Of a stretch of 64,000 nucleotides of DNA, positions 19,311 to 28,403 are shown piece after piece. Within the stretch, counting starts at the first letter, position 1; each line of letters opens with the position of its first letter. Location: NCBI GenBank assembly GCA_020628375.1, contig JAHDFD010000001.1:237853-301852 (forward strand). The letters are read 5' to 3'. This stretch comes from Chitinophagales bacterium. Its GTDB lineage: Bacteria > Bacteroidota > Bacteroidia > Chitinophagales > UBA2359. The notes under the pieces are model-generated. The model made no database searches. It was not told where the DNA came from and saw only the letters and a program-made list of their open reading frames with translations. A program made the translations under genes and the position numbers.

Positions 19311-20885
19311 ATGCAGGAAAAAGTAGCAGATCTGGAATATGATTATGTCATTATTGGTAGTGGTTTCGGTGGTTCTGTTAGTGCATTACGGCTTTCTGAA
19401 AAAGGATACAAAGTACTCGTAATTGAAAAAGGAAAGTGGTGGAATGCTGAAGATTTCCCTGAAAACAACTGGCAAGTAAAAAAGTGGTTATGGGAACCAC
19501 GCTTGGGTATGCGTGGTATCATGAAAATTACTTTTCTGAAACATATTACCGTACTTTCTGGTGTTGGTGTTGGAGGTGGCTCACTCACTTATGCCAATAC
19601 GCTACCTGTTCCCAAGCAAGCCTTTTTCACTTCAGGAAGCTGGAAAAACCTTGCCGATTGGGAAACGGAGTTAGCCCCTTTTTACGATACAGCTTACAGA
19701 ATGTTGGGCGCTGCTAAAAATCCATCATCAGGGCCTGCCGACAAAGCCATTAAAACTTTAGCAGAGGATTTAGGGAAAGCCGACAAATATGATAAAACGA
19801 AGGTTGCTGTTTATTTTGGCAAACCTGGAGAAACTGTTGCTGATCCCTATTTCGATGGAAAGGGTCCTGCTCGTACCGGTTGTACTCATTGCGGTGAATG
19901 TATGACCGGCTGTCGCCACGACTCAAAAAACACCTTAGATAAAAATTATCTTTATTTAGCTCAGCAACTCGGCTGTGAAATAATTGCAGAACACGAAGTA
20001 AGCGATGTCATTCCACTCGATGGCTTAAGCGGTAAAACAGGTTATGAGATCACCTTTGCTCCCGAAAAAGGAACAGCAAAAAAAGTAAGAACCAAAGGTG
20101 TTGTTTTTTCGGGCGGAGTTTTAGGAACGATGCCTTTACTTTTAAATCTGAAAGAAACTTCCCTACCCAATTTATCAGATAAATTAGGCTGTAGCGTCAG
20201 CACCAATAATGAAGCATTAATTAATGTGGTTAGCTTGGATGATGACAAAGATTTCACCAAAGGTATTGCCATTGGTTCTATTTTACATACCGACGAAAAT
20301 ACGCATTTAGAGCCTTGCCGTTATGGTGAAAATTCTGGTTTTTTCCGGGTAATGATGGTTCCGATGGCATTTGGCAGCAATGCCATAATTCGTTTAGCCA
20401 AGGCTTTCTGGGGCATATTGAAATCACCGATCGCCAATTTAAAAATTCTATTTACCCGCAAATACGCCGCTCGTTCAACAGTTTTGTTGTTCATGCAAAC
20501 CCTCAACAGCACCATACGCATTAAAAAAGGTGGCTTATTGTATGGTTATAATACTGAAGTAGAAGAAGGAGCAAAACCTAGTGCCTTTATTCCCGAAGCA
20601 AAAACACTTGCCGATAAATTCTCCAAAATAGTGAACGGGAAAGCTTTTGTAGGTTTTACTGAAACCATATTAGGTATTCCAAGTACTGCGCATATTTTAG
20701 GTGGTGCGAGAATGGGAGCGAATAAAGAAGACGGTGTTATCGATAAAGACAACAAAGTTTTTGGTTATGAAAACATGTTGGTTTGTGATGGTTCTATGAT
20801 CTCTGCGAATCCGGGTGTTAATCCTTCTTTATCTATTACGGCTATTTCAGAAAGGGCAATGAGTAAGGTGCCTGAAAAGGAGTAG
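19311..20885 (+). CDS. GMC-type FAD oxidoreductase (cholesterol-oxidase-like)
   Basis: 524 residues, no signal peptide. The N-terminal dinucleotide motif IIGSGFGGS (about residues 13-21) binds FAD, and SGVGVGGGSLTYANT is the second FAD-contact motif of this class. A Cys cluster GCTHCGECMTGCRHDSKNT (about 190-208) resembles a ferredoxin-type insert seen in this subfamily. The C-terminal block HILGGARMGAN ... CDGSMISANPGVNPSLSITA is the conserved GMC end, with a likely catalytic His/Asn pair. It should oxidise an alcohol or sterol-like substrate; the real substrate is unknown. It lies just after a family A element, which may carry its promoter region. Confidence 0.85.
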   Translation: MQEKVADLEYDYVIIGSGFGGSVSALRLSEKGYKVLVIEKGKWWNAEDFPENNWQVKKWLWEPRLGMRGIMKITFLKHITVLSGVGVGGGSLTYANTLPVPKQAFFTSGSWKNLADWETELAPFYDTAYRMLGAAKNPSSGPADKAIKTLAEDLGKADKYDKTKVAVYFGKPGETVADPYFDGKGPARTGCTHCGECMTGCRHDSKNTLDKNYLYLAQQLGCEIIAEHEVSDVIPLDGLSGKTGYEITFAPEKGTAKKVRTKGVVFSGGVLGTMPLLLNLKETSLPNLSDKLGCSVSTNNEALINVVSLDDDKDFTKGIAIGSILHTDENTHLEPCRYGENSGFFRVMMVPMAFGSNAIIRLAKAFWGILKSPIANLKILFTRKYAARSTVLLFMQTLNSTIRIKKGGLLYGYNTEVEEGAKPSAFIPEAKTLADKFSKIVNGKAFVGFTETILGIPSTAHILGGARMGANKEDGVIDKDNKVFGYENMLVCDGSMISANPGVNPSLSITAISERAMSKVPEKE

Positions 20886-20955
20886 ATGATTTGTTTGTAG
20901 TGTGTTTGTACACTGGTTGTGTGTCATTTAAAAAAATCGTGCTGAATTGAATAAA

Positions 20956-21438
20956 ATGAATCAAGAAAAGTTAATAAATGCTGGATTTAAGATTAAATAT
21001 AGCTCAATGGAATTAGAAATACCGAAGAGTTTATTAAATCGTTATAAAAATTTACCAATTGATTATCTCACCTTTCTGAAAAACTTTGAAGAAATAACGA
21101 ACGAAAAAGATACAGCTTGGTTTAACTTGGCTAAAGAATTTAATGGAAATTCTGAAAATGAATTTAAATGGAACGAATTTGAATTATTGAGTTTGGAATG
21201 GAGCGAAGATGATACTGAAGAAATAAAAGTTATTACTGAATTTTGGAATCACCATATTCCAATTATTATGTCTGTAAAAGATGAATATCAATTTTTAGCC
21301 ATTAGTTTGGAAAAAGAAAAATATGGAGATATAGTTCACGGAAAAGAACCTGAATTTGAAAATATAACAAAGGTTTGTAACGATTTAAACGAGCTGATTG
21401 ATTTACTTGAAAAAAGAGAATTGAAAAACATAGTCTGA
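20956..21438 (+). CDS. SMI1/KNR4 (SUKH) family protein, immunity-like
   Basis: 160 residues from the ATG at 20956; a TTG nine bases upstream is a possible alternative. The pattern fits SUKH domains: PKSLLNRYKNLPIDYLTFLK at the N-terminus, TAWFNL, FELLSLEW, then HHIPIIMSVKDEYQFLAISL and KYGDIVHGKEPEFE. SUKH proteins are often immunity partners of secreted or contact-dependent toxins. No toxin gene is adjacent, so this is an orphan. It is flanked by the inverted octamers GTTGTGTG (20916-20923) and CACACAAC (21452-21459), a possible cassette boundary. Confidence 0.75.
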   Translation: MNQEKLINAGFKIKYSSMELEIPKSLLNRYKNLPIDYLTFLKNFEEITNEKDTAWFNLAKEFNGNSENEFKWNEFELLSLEWSEDDTEEIKVITEFWNHHIPIIMSVKDEYQFLAISLEKEKYGDIVHGKEPEFENITKVCNDLNELIDLLEKRELKNIV

Positions 21439-21754
21439 ATAAAAAGCCGAACACACAACAATGTGTATGATGTTCATGTGCCCCATTCGGTCGACATGTC
21501 GTATATACAAGACCGTATGCTATCAAATAAAAGAATAAAATTGGCTCTCACTTCCTAATTATTGCTCACATTGGCTCAATTTTACTCTATTTGATTAATG
21601 AGCAAAGAGATTTACAATTTCACAATAGAGTTAAGCTGGAAGCTATATTGAAAACCTCAGCAATTCCTGTTATTTACCATTTCTTAGTATATAAATTCCG
21701 AAAACTTAGTTGTATTTCCAATGAAAGGAATCTTTCTTACGTTAGCTATGTTAA
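21439..21754. other. Non-coding gap after SUKH gene
   Basis: 316 bases without a credible gene. Near its start are CACACAAC and a GC-richer stretch (CATGTGCCCC, GGTCGACATGTCG) unlike the surrounding AT-rich DNA, perhaps the remnant of a cassette or inserted element. I see no terminal repeats or promoter that I can defend. Confidence 0.4.
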
Positions 21755-23434
21755 ATGACCAATCAGGGTTTGTCTATGGCACAGCAAAAGATATTTAATC
21801 CACGATACAGAATTCGCAAAGCTTATTCAACCACTTTTGTTGTTATTTGGTCTTATGTGTGGCTATTTGCAAAGTCGAAGTTTTTGGGACAACAATATTA
21901 CGAACGCAATATTCAAACTTTACACCTTAAAAATGCCGAGCGCGTTAAAAATAGTATTCTGCATTTGCAGGGCTTGTTCATAAAAGTAGGACAATTACTT
22001 TCTATCCTTTCTAACTTCTTACCTCCTACTTTTAATGAGCCATTGGCGGCTTTACAAAACCAGCTTCCAGCGAGCAATTACGCCGATGTTGAACAACAGA
22101 TCACCAAAGAACTAGGTAAAAGTCCGGAAGAACTATTTGAGACTTTTGATCGTCAGGCACTGGCATCTGCATCTATTGGTCAGGTACACAAAGCACAGTT
22201 AAAAACCGGAGAAAAAGTAGTTGTAAAAGTGCAACATCCACACATTAAGGAAATTGCCAAAGTGGATTTGAAAGTTATGCAACGGATCGTGAATATGCTT
22301 TCTTTTTTCTTCAATATAAAAGGAATTGAGCATGCTTATACACAGGTAAAGAAAATGATGGAGGAAGAGCTCGATTTCAGAATGGAAGCAAATTCAATGC
22401 AGCAAATAGCAGCCAATCTTAAAGACGAACAAAAATTGAAAATTGCCCATACTTATCCAGAGTATTCGAGCGAACGGGTATTAACCACAGAGTTTTGTGA
22501 AGGTGTAAAAATCAGTGATACTGAACAATTAGATGAATGGGGAATAGATAAAACGAAATTAGCAAACCACTTAGTTCATGCTTATTGCCAGATGGTTTTT
22601 GAAGATGGCTTTTATCACGCCGATCCACATCCGGGAAATATATTAGTACAATACGATGGTACGATCGTATTCTTAGATTTTGGTGCGGTTGCTCATTTAC
22701 AACCTGCTATGCGCGAAGGTTTTCTGGCACTGATAAATGCTGCAGTTAAGAACGATAATGACAAAATAATTGAAGCATTACAATCCATGAATTTTCTTAC
22801 CGATCATAAAGATGCTGAAAAAACAGCAGAGAAGATCATTGATGCTTTTAGACGTTTTTTAGCTAATGAAGTTCAGTTCGATGGTTTGAACTTTAAAGAC
22901 ATTAAGGTGAATCCTTTTGAAACAAGTATTTATAATTTACTAAAAGAAGTCGGACTCAGTGGCATTGCCCAAACGGTTCAGGTTCCTAAAGAATTTGTAT
23001 TATTAAATAGAATGCTCACCTTATTACTTGGAATCTGCAATACACTCGATTCGCAAATGAATCCCATAAACGAAATGCAGCCTTATTTGAAAAAATTCAT
23101 ACTTGGTGAACAGGGAAATTTTGTTCAATTTATTAGCAATCTAGTCAAAGGCAATATTAGCAGTATAATTGCATTACCCAGCGAATTACACAAAACACTG
23201 AAACAAGCTCAGAAAGGTGAATTAAGTATAAAACTTGAAGAAAGTGAACAACGCACTCGATTACTATACATTCTGGGACAACAAATGATTTACCTGATAC
23301 TTTTGATCACAGCACTTAGTTTCAGTTATATCTTTTACAGAAATGGCGATTCTGCTTTAGTGCGCTATGCACTTTGGGCAAGTGGAATTTCGGGTGGTTT
23401 CTTATTATATTCTAAATGGAAACACAGAAAATAA
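21755..23434 (+). CDS. ABC1/AarF/UbiB family kinase-like protein
   Basis: 559 residues. The UbiB-specific KxGQ motif is in LFIKVGQLLS (about 70-79). An Ala-rich loop (ASASIGQVHKA) replaces the normal P-loop, and VVVKVQHP carries the ATP-anchoring Lys. The catalytic loop YHADPHPGNILV and the metal motif FLDFGA follow. Two hydrophobic segments at the C-terminus (about 508-550) anchor it in the inner membrane. UbiB homologues support quinone or lipid-related metabolism in bacteria. Met8 is an alternative start. Single-gene unit ending at a terminator. Confidence 0.9.
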   Translation: MTNQGLSMAQQKIFNPRYRIRKAYSTTFVVIWSYVWLFAKSKFLGQQYYERNIQTLHLKNAERVKNSILHLQGLFIKVGQLLSILSNFLPPTFNEPLAALQNQLPASNYADVEQQITKELGKSPEELFETFDRQALASASIGQVHKAQLKTGEKVVVKVQHPHIKEIAKVDLKVMQRIVNMLSFFFNIKGIEHAYTQVKKMMEEELDFRMEANSMQQIAANLKDEQKLKIAHTYPEYSSERVLTTEFCEGVKISDTEQLDEWGIDKTKLANHLVHAYCQMVFEDGFYHADPHPGNILVQYDGTIVFLDFGAVAHLQPAMREGFLALINAAVKNDNDKIIEALQSMNFLTDHKDAEKTAEKIIDAFRRFLANEVQFDGLNFKDIKVNPFETSIYNLLKEVGLSGIAQTVQVPKEFVLLNRMLTLLLGICNTLDSQMNPINEMQPYLKKFILGEQGNFVQFISNLVKGNISSIIALPSELHKTLKQAQKGELSIKLEESEQRTRLLYILGQQMIYLILLITALSFSYIFYRNGDSALVRYALWASGISGGFLLYSKWKHRK

Positions 23435-23435
23435 A

Positions 23436-23463
23436 AAAGGCTTCCTCATTTGAGAAAGCCTTT
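23436..23463. terminator. Bidirectional terminator between convergent genes
   Basis: 12-bp arms (AAAGGCTTCCTC / GAGAAAGCCTTT, one mismatch) around a 4-nt loop, starting two bases past the UbiB-family stop codon. An A-rich left side gives TTTTTTATTTT on the minus strand, so it can also end transcription from the EGF-like lipoprotein gene at 23548-24426. Confidence 0.8.
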
Positions 23464-23547
23464 GTAAACTTTGATCGTTTTTAATTTTTCTTTTAAAACT
23501 GAACCCTGTCAGGGGTATAATCAAAAGTTTTTCAATCTATTCAGCTA

Positions 23548-24426
23548 TTACTGACGTGTATAAGTATCTGTACAATCCTGAGATGCCAAAGTAGCGTTAT
23601 CAGTAACCGTAAAGCTTACTACCAAAGTGGTATAAGTGTTATCAGTAAAAGAACCTGTTCCGATAATGGTATAACCAGGATTTCCAGAACTGAATAAGAT
23701 ATCTAATGTTTGTCCATCTAAAATATCAGCAACTACATCGAAAGAATTACCTCCGTCCGGATCGAATAGGTTAGAGAAATTCGTAATTTTCACTTTACCA
23801 GGTACTACATTGCCATTTTCTGTTTGTTCAACGATCATTGAAGTAAATGAAGTTGGATCACATGTTGAAGCAACAGAATAATTCCCAATGAAAGGAGCAT
23901 CTAATAATTCATCGCAATTTTCACCTCCAAAACCAGGAGCACATTCACAATCACATGTTACATCATCTAATGCAACCGCTACTTCGTTATCGCCACAAAC
24001 AACATCAGTACATGGGTCCGTAGAGCTACAATCAGCACCAAAGAAACCATCTGCACAAATACAAACGCCATCTACACAATCTACAGCGTTAGGACCACAA
24101 TCAATATCTTCACAAGTGTCTGTTCCATCAACCGGATTTGATGAGCTACAGTCTGCACCGTACCATCCTTCATCACACTCACACTCACCTGTAATTTCAT
24201 TACAAGTACCATTCACACAACCTTCATCTCCATAAATTGAACAGTCGAATTGCTCACAATTTGCACCAAACCATCCTGTTTCACAAATACAAACACCTTC
24301 TTCGCATCCTACCGAATTAGGTCCGCAATCCAGATTATCACATGGTTCATCATCTGTACAAGCTGCAAAGCCTACTAGTAAAACTAAGGCAAGCACTCGT
24401 ATCCAGCTTTTTAAATTAAAATCCAT
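23548..24426 (-). CDS. Lipoprotein with tandem EGF-like repeats
   Basis: 292 residues. The lipoprotein signal ends LLVGFAAC (Cys at about residue 23). Residues about 25-180 hold four to five EGF-like units with the pattern CxCxxGWxGxxC (CICETGWFGANC, CECDEGWYGADC, CICADGFFGADC, CECAPGFGGENC). The remaining ~110 residues look like a small beta-rich domain (FIGNYSVASTCDPT ... VSFTVTDNAT). It is probably displayed on the outer membrane; EGF arrays usually act in binding. A promoter element lies 36 bp upstream, and the gene is a single unit. Confidence 0.85.
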   Translation of the reverse strand: MDFNLKSWIRVLALVLLVGFAACTDDEPCDNLDCGPNSVGCEEGVCICETGWFGANCEQFDCSIYGDEGCVNGTCNEITGECECDEGWYGADCSSSNPVDGTDTCEDIDCGPNAVDCVDGVCICADGFFGADCSSTDPCTDVVCGDNEVAVALDDVTCDCECAPGFGGENCDELLDAPFIGNYSVASTCDPTSFTSMIVEQTENGNVVPGKVKITNFSNLFDPDGGNSFDVVADILDGQTLDILFSSGNPGYTIIGTGSFTDNTYTTLVVSFTVTDNATLASQDCTDTYTRQ

Positions 24427-24461
24427 AGCTTTTATTTTTAAAGTTTTGTTAAAATAGGCGA

Positions 24462-24469
24462 CAAAGATA
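24462..24469 (-). promoter_or_regulatory. TAnnTTTG promoter element of the EGF-like lipoprotein gene
   Basis: Reads TATCTTTG on the minus strand, 36 bases before the ATG, matching the Bacteroidota primary-sigma -7 consensus. It implies a short leader of about 30 nt. Confidence 0.55.
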
Positions 24470-24549
24470 GTTTAGTTATTTTTATTAAGAATAAATTTGC
24501 TTTTCGCCACAAGCTAAAAAAGCTCTGACCATGTAACTCAACAAATGGT

Positions 24550-25068
24550 TTAATCTGCATCAAACCAATGCCCATTTAGTTTCATTACCTTTTCGATAAC
24601 ATCACGCACACAACCTTCTCCTCCCTCAATTGGTGATATATACTGTGCAATATTCAATATTTCAGGAACCGCATTTTTAGGAGCGCAGGCTAAACCCACT
24701 TCTTGCATTACTTCAAAATCATTAACATCATCGCCCATGTAAAGTACTTGCTCTGTTTTCCAATTATAGGCGTCGAACAATTCTAGATAAGTAGTCTTTT
24801 TATCGGTTACGCCGTAATATACTTCTTCTATTCCTAAACCTTTCAGCCTTTTTACAACACCTAAATTTTTTCCACCAGTAATTACTATGATCTGATATCC
24901 TGCATCGATTGCTTTTCTGATCGCCATGCCATCTTTAGAATTCATTTGTCGAAGTAGCTCACCATTCGTCATTACTAATAAATAGTTAGAAGCCAAAACC
25001 CCATCGACATCAAAAATAAGGGTAGAAATTGGCTTAAACTTTGCTAAAATATTGTCGCTCATAAACAA
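24550..25068 (-). CDS. kdsC: HAD-IIIA phosphatase, KdsC-like (KDO-8-phosphate phosphatase)
   Basis: 172 residues, the usual KdsC length. Motif I is FDVDGVL with the nucleophile Asp20 and Asp22, motif II is VITGGK, and motif IV is MGDDVNDFEVM. The C-terminal ISPIEGGEGCVRDVIEKVM is typical of KdsC. The enzyme removes phosphate from KDO-8-phosphate during lipid A-core synthesis. The segment after DVDGVL reads ASNYLLV rather than the usual TDG, so a related sugar-phosphate substrate is possible. Met3 is an alternative start. Not in an operon with other kds genes here. Confidence 0.8.
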   Translation of the reverse strand: MFMSDNILAKFKPISTLIFDVDGVLASNYLLVMTNGELLRQMNSKDGMAIRKAIDAGYQIIVITGGKNLGVVKRLKGLGIEEVYYGVTDKKTTYLELFDAYNWKTEQVLYMGDDVNDFEVMQEVGLACAPKNAVPEILNIAQYISPIEGGEGCVRDVIEKVMKLNGHWFDAD

Positions 25069-25295
25069 TTGTTTTTTTTATAATATAAGAACACACTATT
25101 GATAAATATCAAAAAATAATGATTTCATTTACAGTGACTTCAATAGTATTGTGCGTCTATAAGTGCAAATGTCTCTCATTTTGAAAAATGATTTTCCTGA
25201 GCTGCGCTAACTCTGGAAAATTTTTCGCAAAAGTGAATTAAACTTTTAAATTAATATTTAATCATAAACAATTTTTTAGAATCAAAACTTAATTT

Positions 25296-26408
25296 ATGAA
25301 GCGGTTATTAGTATTTGCTTTATCATTATTTGTGTGTGGGTTCTTAAGTACTTCTGTACAGGCACAAGATACCACACAAAAATTGGAGGACTTAAAAGAA
25401 CAACTTCAGTTTTTAAAAGACAAGATTAAAAAGAACGAAACTCAAAATGCTGATTTATTAAAGCAGGCTGAGGCTATCGAAGGTCTAATGAAAGAAGGCT
25501 GGACTTATGGTGGTGATGGTCTATTGAATGTAAGTTTCACAAACCTTAACAACTGGTTCTCTGCTGCTGCTGCAAAAGAAAACCAGATAGGTATTAACGG
25601 AAACGTAAACCTTTATGCAGATTTCAAAAGAGATCGTTTACTATGGAGTAACAGAGGTGGTTTTAAATTAGGATATTTACGTACACGTTCAGGTGATGAT
25701 GATGAATCTCCTTTCGTAAAAAGTATTGATGAGATCAACTTAGGTTCAAATGTAGATTATTTATTGAATGATAAATTGAGCTATAACGCAGGTTTCACTT
25801 TCTTATCTCAGTTTGCTGTAGGAAAGAACGATACTATTGCTGAAGGAAATCAAGGATTTATCTCATCTGCTTTTGCAGCACCAGCATACATTACTATCGG
25901 TACGGGTATCAAATACATTCCAAATAGTAAGTTCAACATTTTATACCATCCTTTAAGCTATAAAGTAACAATTGTACGTGAGGCTAAAGAATATGATGGT
26001 ACAGAATATACGATTCCTGCAAACAACCCAGAAATTCCAACTAAACGTTTCGGTGTTGATTTCGGAGAAACTGCATTCCACACTATCGGTAGTTCAGTTC
26101 ATGTAGGATACCGCGATCAGTTCTTCAAAAACCTGAATGTTGCTTCTAACTTAGATTACTATTTCAGTTACCTTTCAAGAGGATTAACTGAAAGTACTGG
26201 AACTTTTGATGCAAATGGAGTTGAGATTTTTGATGATGCAGGATTATTTAAAGATCGTTCAACATTAAACTGGAATACTATTTTAAGTTTCGCTTTCAAT
26301 AAGTACATTTCATTAACTGCCGATTATACTTTACGTTATGATTTTGCTGAAAAAGCAGATTTACAACACCGTAATTTCTTTGGAATTGGTGTAACTGCTC
26401 AATTCTAA
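25296..26408 (+). CDS. DUF3078 family outer-membrane-type protein
   Basis: 370 residues with a signal peptide (to VQAQ). A short coiled coil (about 27-65, KLEDLKEQLQFLKDKIKKNE) is followed by the DUF3078 region: GDGLLNVSFTNLNNWFSA, GNVNLYADFKRDRLLWSNRG, then amphipathic strands ending in an aromatic C-terminus (GIGVTAQF) like an outer-membrane beta-barrel. The family is common in Bacteroidota and uncharacterised. Single gene followed by a strong terminator. Confidence 0.8.
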   Translation: MKRLLVFALSLFVCGFLSTSVQAQDTTQKLEDLKEQLQFLKDKIKKNETQNADLLKQAEAIEGLMKEGWTYGGDGLLNVSFTNLNNWFSAAAAKENQIGINGNVNLYADFKRDRLLWSNRGGFKLGYLRTRSGDDDESPFVKSIDEINLGSNVDYLLNDKLSYNAGFTFLSQFAVGKNDTIAEGNQGFISSAFAAPAYITIGTGIKYIPNSKFNILYHPLSYKVTIVREAKEYDGTEYTIPANNPEIPTKRFGVDFGETAFHTIGSSVHVGYRDQFFKNLNVASNLDYYFSYLSRGLTESTGTFDANGVEIFDDAGLFKDRSTLNWNTILSFAFNKYISLTADYTLRYDFAEKADLQHRNFFGIGVTAQF

Positions 26409-26431
26409 AAAGAATAAATAACAATCTTAAG

Positions 26432-26474
26432 AAAGCCAGAAACAGCGTTATTTGCAGTTTTTGGCTTTTTTTTT
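26432..26474 (+). terminator. Terminator of the DUF3078 gene
   Basis: 12-bp arms (AAAGCCAGAAAC / GTTTTTGGCTTT, one mismatch) followed by an uninterrupted T-run and a second T-rich stretch. A textbook intrinsic terminator, 24 bases past the stop. Confidence 0.85.
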
Positions 26475-26550
26475 GATTTTTTTTTATTGGAATTGCAACC
26501 TTTTTTAAAAAAAACCTCTCTTTTATTGTAGTTATAAGAAGTTGATATTA

Positions 26551-26558
26551 TATATTTG
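26551..26558 (+). promoter_or_regulatory. TAnnTTTG promoter element of a candidate small RNA
   Basis: Reads TATATTTG, with a TTG about 22 bases upstream. It lies in a gap after a finished transcription unit, and no plus-strand gene follows for more than 1 kb. Confidence 0.4.
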
Positions 26559-26564
26559 TGATAT

Positions 26565-26656
26565 CGTTTTTAATTAAAAGATGTTTTGGCATCTTATTTT
26601 CAAGGGTGGTTTATCAATGGGAATTGCCTGACCGATTTGGTCAGGCATTCTTATTT
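26565..26656 (+). ncRNA. Candidate small RNA, about 90 nt
   Basis: A promoter-like element at 26551-26558 is followed by about 90 nt ending in a GC-rich hairpin (TGCCTGACC / GGTCAGGCA, 26625-26647) with a plus-strand T-rich tail. A smaller hairpin (AAGATG/CATCTT) lies near the 5' end. The preceding gene has its own terminator at 26432-26474, so this second one needs its own transcript. The minus strand has no U-tract after the hairpin, so it does not fit as the terminator of the convergent gene. Family unknown. Confidence 0.45.
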
Positions 26657-26661
26657 TTTGT

Positions 26662-27690
26662 CTAATCCTTTTTGATTATATCTAAACAAGTCTGCACAAT
26701 ACTGCCCATATTCTTACAATTCAGAAAATCTTTGTTTTTGTAGTACTTAGCCAACTCCTTTTTAAGCTGTTCAATTTTTTCTTTTGTAGAAACAATACTG
26801 TTATTCATACAATCGATCAGATCGCTCAACTGATAACGTGATGCTTTTACACGCATTGCTATTAAAGTGCGCTCCTCTTCCTGATATTGAAGCAACGTTT
26901 TATGATTCAAATGCCGCATACCTAATTCGACATAAGCTCGATTATCTTTAAAGTAATGTGGCTGGTATAAATTCAATTTACCTTCATAAGATTGCTGATC
27001 GAAGTCAATGGCTCTTATACGATATTGTACATCGTCAAAATCGGGTGTAATATCCATTACAAAATTGTATGCACGCATATCGCCTAGCAATCGCACCAAA
27101 CATCTTTCATTGAACTTAATAAACTCTTTGGCAATCCTGATTTCGTTTACATTAGGAGCATTCAAATGTTGCTTTATGAATACATCGCCGGGAATGCCTG
27201 CAATATGTTCTTCTATGAGTGTTTTTTCATGCACAAAATAATTAATTCTGTTAGGAGATAAAATATGCTCAAGCTCAAGACCAAAAACCCTGGAAGCATC
27301 GGCAACTTTAACATAGTAGTAATCATAGTTATCATTGTAGTTATTAATAATTCTAACACGAAAGGGATTGGTGTTTCCGAATGTACAATAATCAACTCTA
27401 TCAACTCTTAAATGTTCCATTACACTCATATCTCCCTTTGTTTTGAGCAAAGCATATATTTGGGTGAGTGCTGGAAACAATTCATTCATATCGGTAGGCG
27501 AATATTGCACCGATTCCCAAAGGGTATCATTACCATTTTTGTCTAGCAAAGGAATAGAAGAAATATAGTGTTTAAGATCGGCATAAGTAACCGGAATATT
27601 CAGATATCGATCGTAATGTTTTAAGTATTTACTCAGTTGTTCGTTGATCGGATATATAATTTTTTTCTTTAAATTTTCGGAAAGTGCCAT
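26662..27690 (-). CDS. Unrecognised protein with protein-kinase-like motifs
   Basis: 342 residues, soluble. No named family comes to mind, but kinase-fold signatures appear in the correct order: Lys128 in YYYVKVA (ATP-anchoring), Glu139 or Glu141 in the next helix, a hinge-like EEHIAGIPGD (160-169), a catalytic-loop-like GDMRAYNFVMD with Asp204 and Asn209 exactly five residues apart, and RAIDFDQ with Asp229 as the metal-binding Asp. The C-terminal ~70 residues look helical and coiled-coil. It may phosphorylate a protein or small molecule. It is divergent from the GbsR/MarR-type gene, with 173 bp between them, so shared regulation is possible. The function is inference. Confidence 0.6.
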   Translation of the reverse strand: MALSENLKKKIIYPINEQLSKYLKHYDRYLNIPVTYADLKHYISSIPLLDKNGNDTLWESVQYSPTDMNELFPALTQIYALLKTKGDMSVMEHLRVDRVDYCTFGNTNPFRVRIINNYNDNYDYYYVKVADASRVFGLELEHILSPNRINYFVHEKTLIEEHIAGIPGDVFIKQHLNAPNVNEIRIAKEFIKFNERCLVRLLGDMRAYNFVMDITPDFDDVQYRIRAIDFDQQSYEGKLNLYQPHYFKDNRAYVELGMRHLNHKTLLQYQEEERTLIAMRVKASRYQLSDLIDCMNNSIVSTKEKIEQLKKELAKYYKNKDFLNCKNMGSIVQTCLDIIKKD

Positions 27691-27863
27691 AGGCTTATTT
27701 GATTTTGTAGAGTATTATTTTTCTTTATTTAAACAAAGGAAAATTTATTCCAATTATTCTTGCACAAGAGCTCAAAAACAAATAGAATTATAATTTAAGA
27801 TGCAGGGCTGTCTTGTTCATGCAACTGTAAACTTACAATAATAATTCAATTGACCCTTAGTAC

Positions 27864-28391
27864 ATGAAGTTAGAAGCGGCAAAACAGGAATTTATACAAA
27901 CCTGGGGGACTTTAGGTTCTAAATGGGGAATTAATCGAACAATGGCACAAATTCATGCTTTTCTACTTTGCTCGAGTGAACCACAATGTACAGAAATGAT
28001 TATGCAGTCGCTGAATGTTTCGCGTGGTAATGTGAATATGAATTTACGTAAACTTATGGAATGGCGACTGGTAATGAAACAACATAAATCAGGTGAAAGA
28101 AAGGAATTTTTCTTTGCAGAAAAAAATGCTGTTACCATTTGTAAGCGTATTGCCGAAGAACGTAAAAAACAAGAGCTGGATCCTGCTCTGCATACCCTTA
28201 ACCAAATAGTTGAGCAATTAGAAATCACTTCTGAAGAAGATAAAGAGTTTCATGAAACAGTAAAAGAATTTGCTTTGATAAGCAACCATACAAATACTAT
28301 TATCAATAGTGTTATCAAAGCTGAAGAATCATGGATACTTAATAAGTTCTTATATTTCGTTAAGAACAACCAGAAAGGTGCAGAATACTGA
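27864..28391 (+). CDS. GbsR/MarR-type transcriptional regulator
   Basis: 175 residues. A winged-helix region covers about 15-95: GINRTMAQIHAFLL, then the recognition part LNVSRGNVNMNLRKLMEWRL and the wing KSGERKEFFFAE. The C-terminal ~70 residues are helical and probably mediate dimerisation. The start and the TWGTLGSKWGINRT segment match GbsR-type members of the MarR superfamily, which often control osmoprotectant or membrane-stress genes. The target is unknown; the divergent kinase-like gene is the nearest candidate. A family A element begins 13 bases past its stop codon. Confidence 0.85.
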   Translation: MKLEAAKQEFIQTWGTLGSKWGINRTMAQIHAFLLCSSEPQCTEMIMQSLNVSRGNVNMNLRKLMEWRLVMKQHKSGERKEFFFAEKNAVTICKRIAEERKKQELDPALHTLNQIVEQLEITSEEDKEFHETVKEFALISNHTNTIINSVIKAEESWILNKFLYFVKNNQKGAEY

Positions 28392-28403
28392 TTATATAAT
28401 TCG

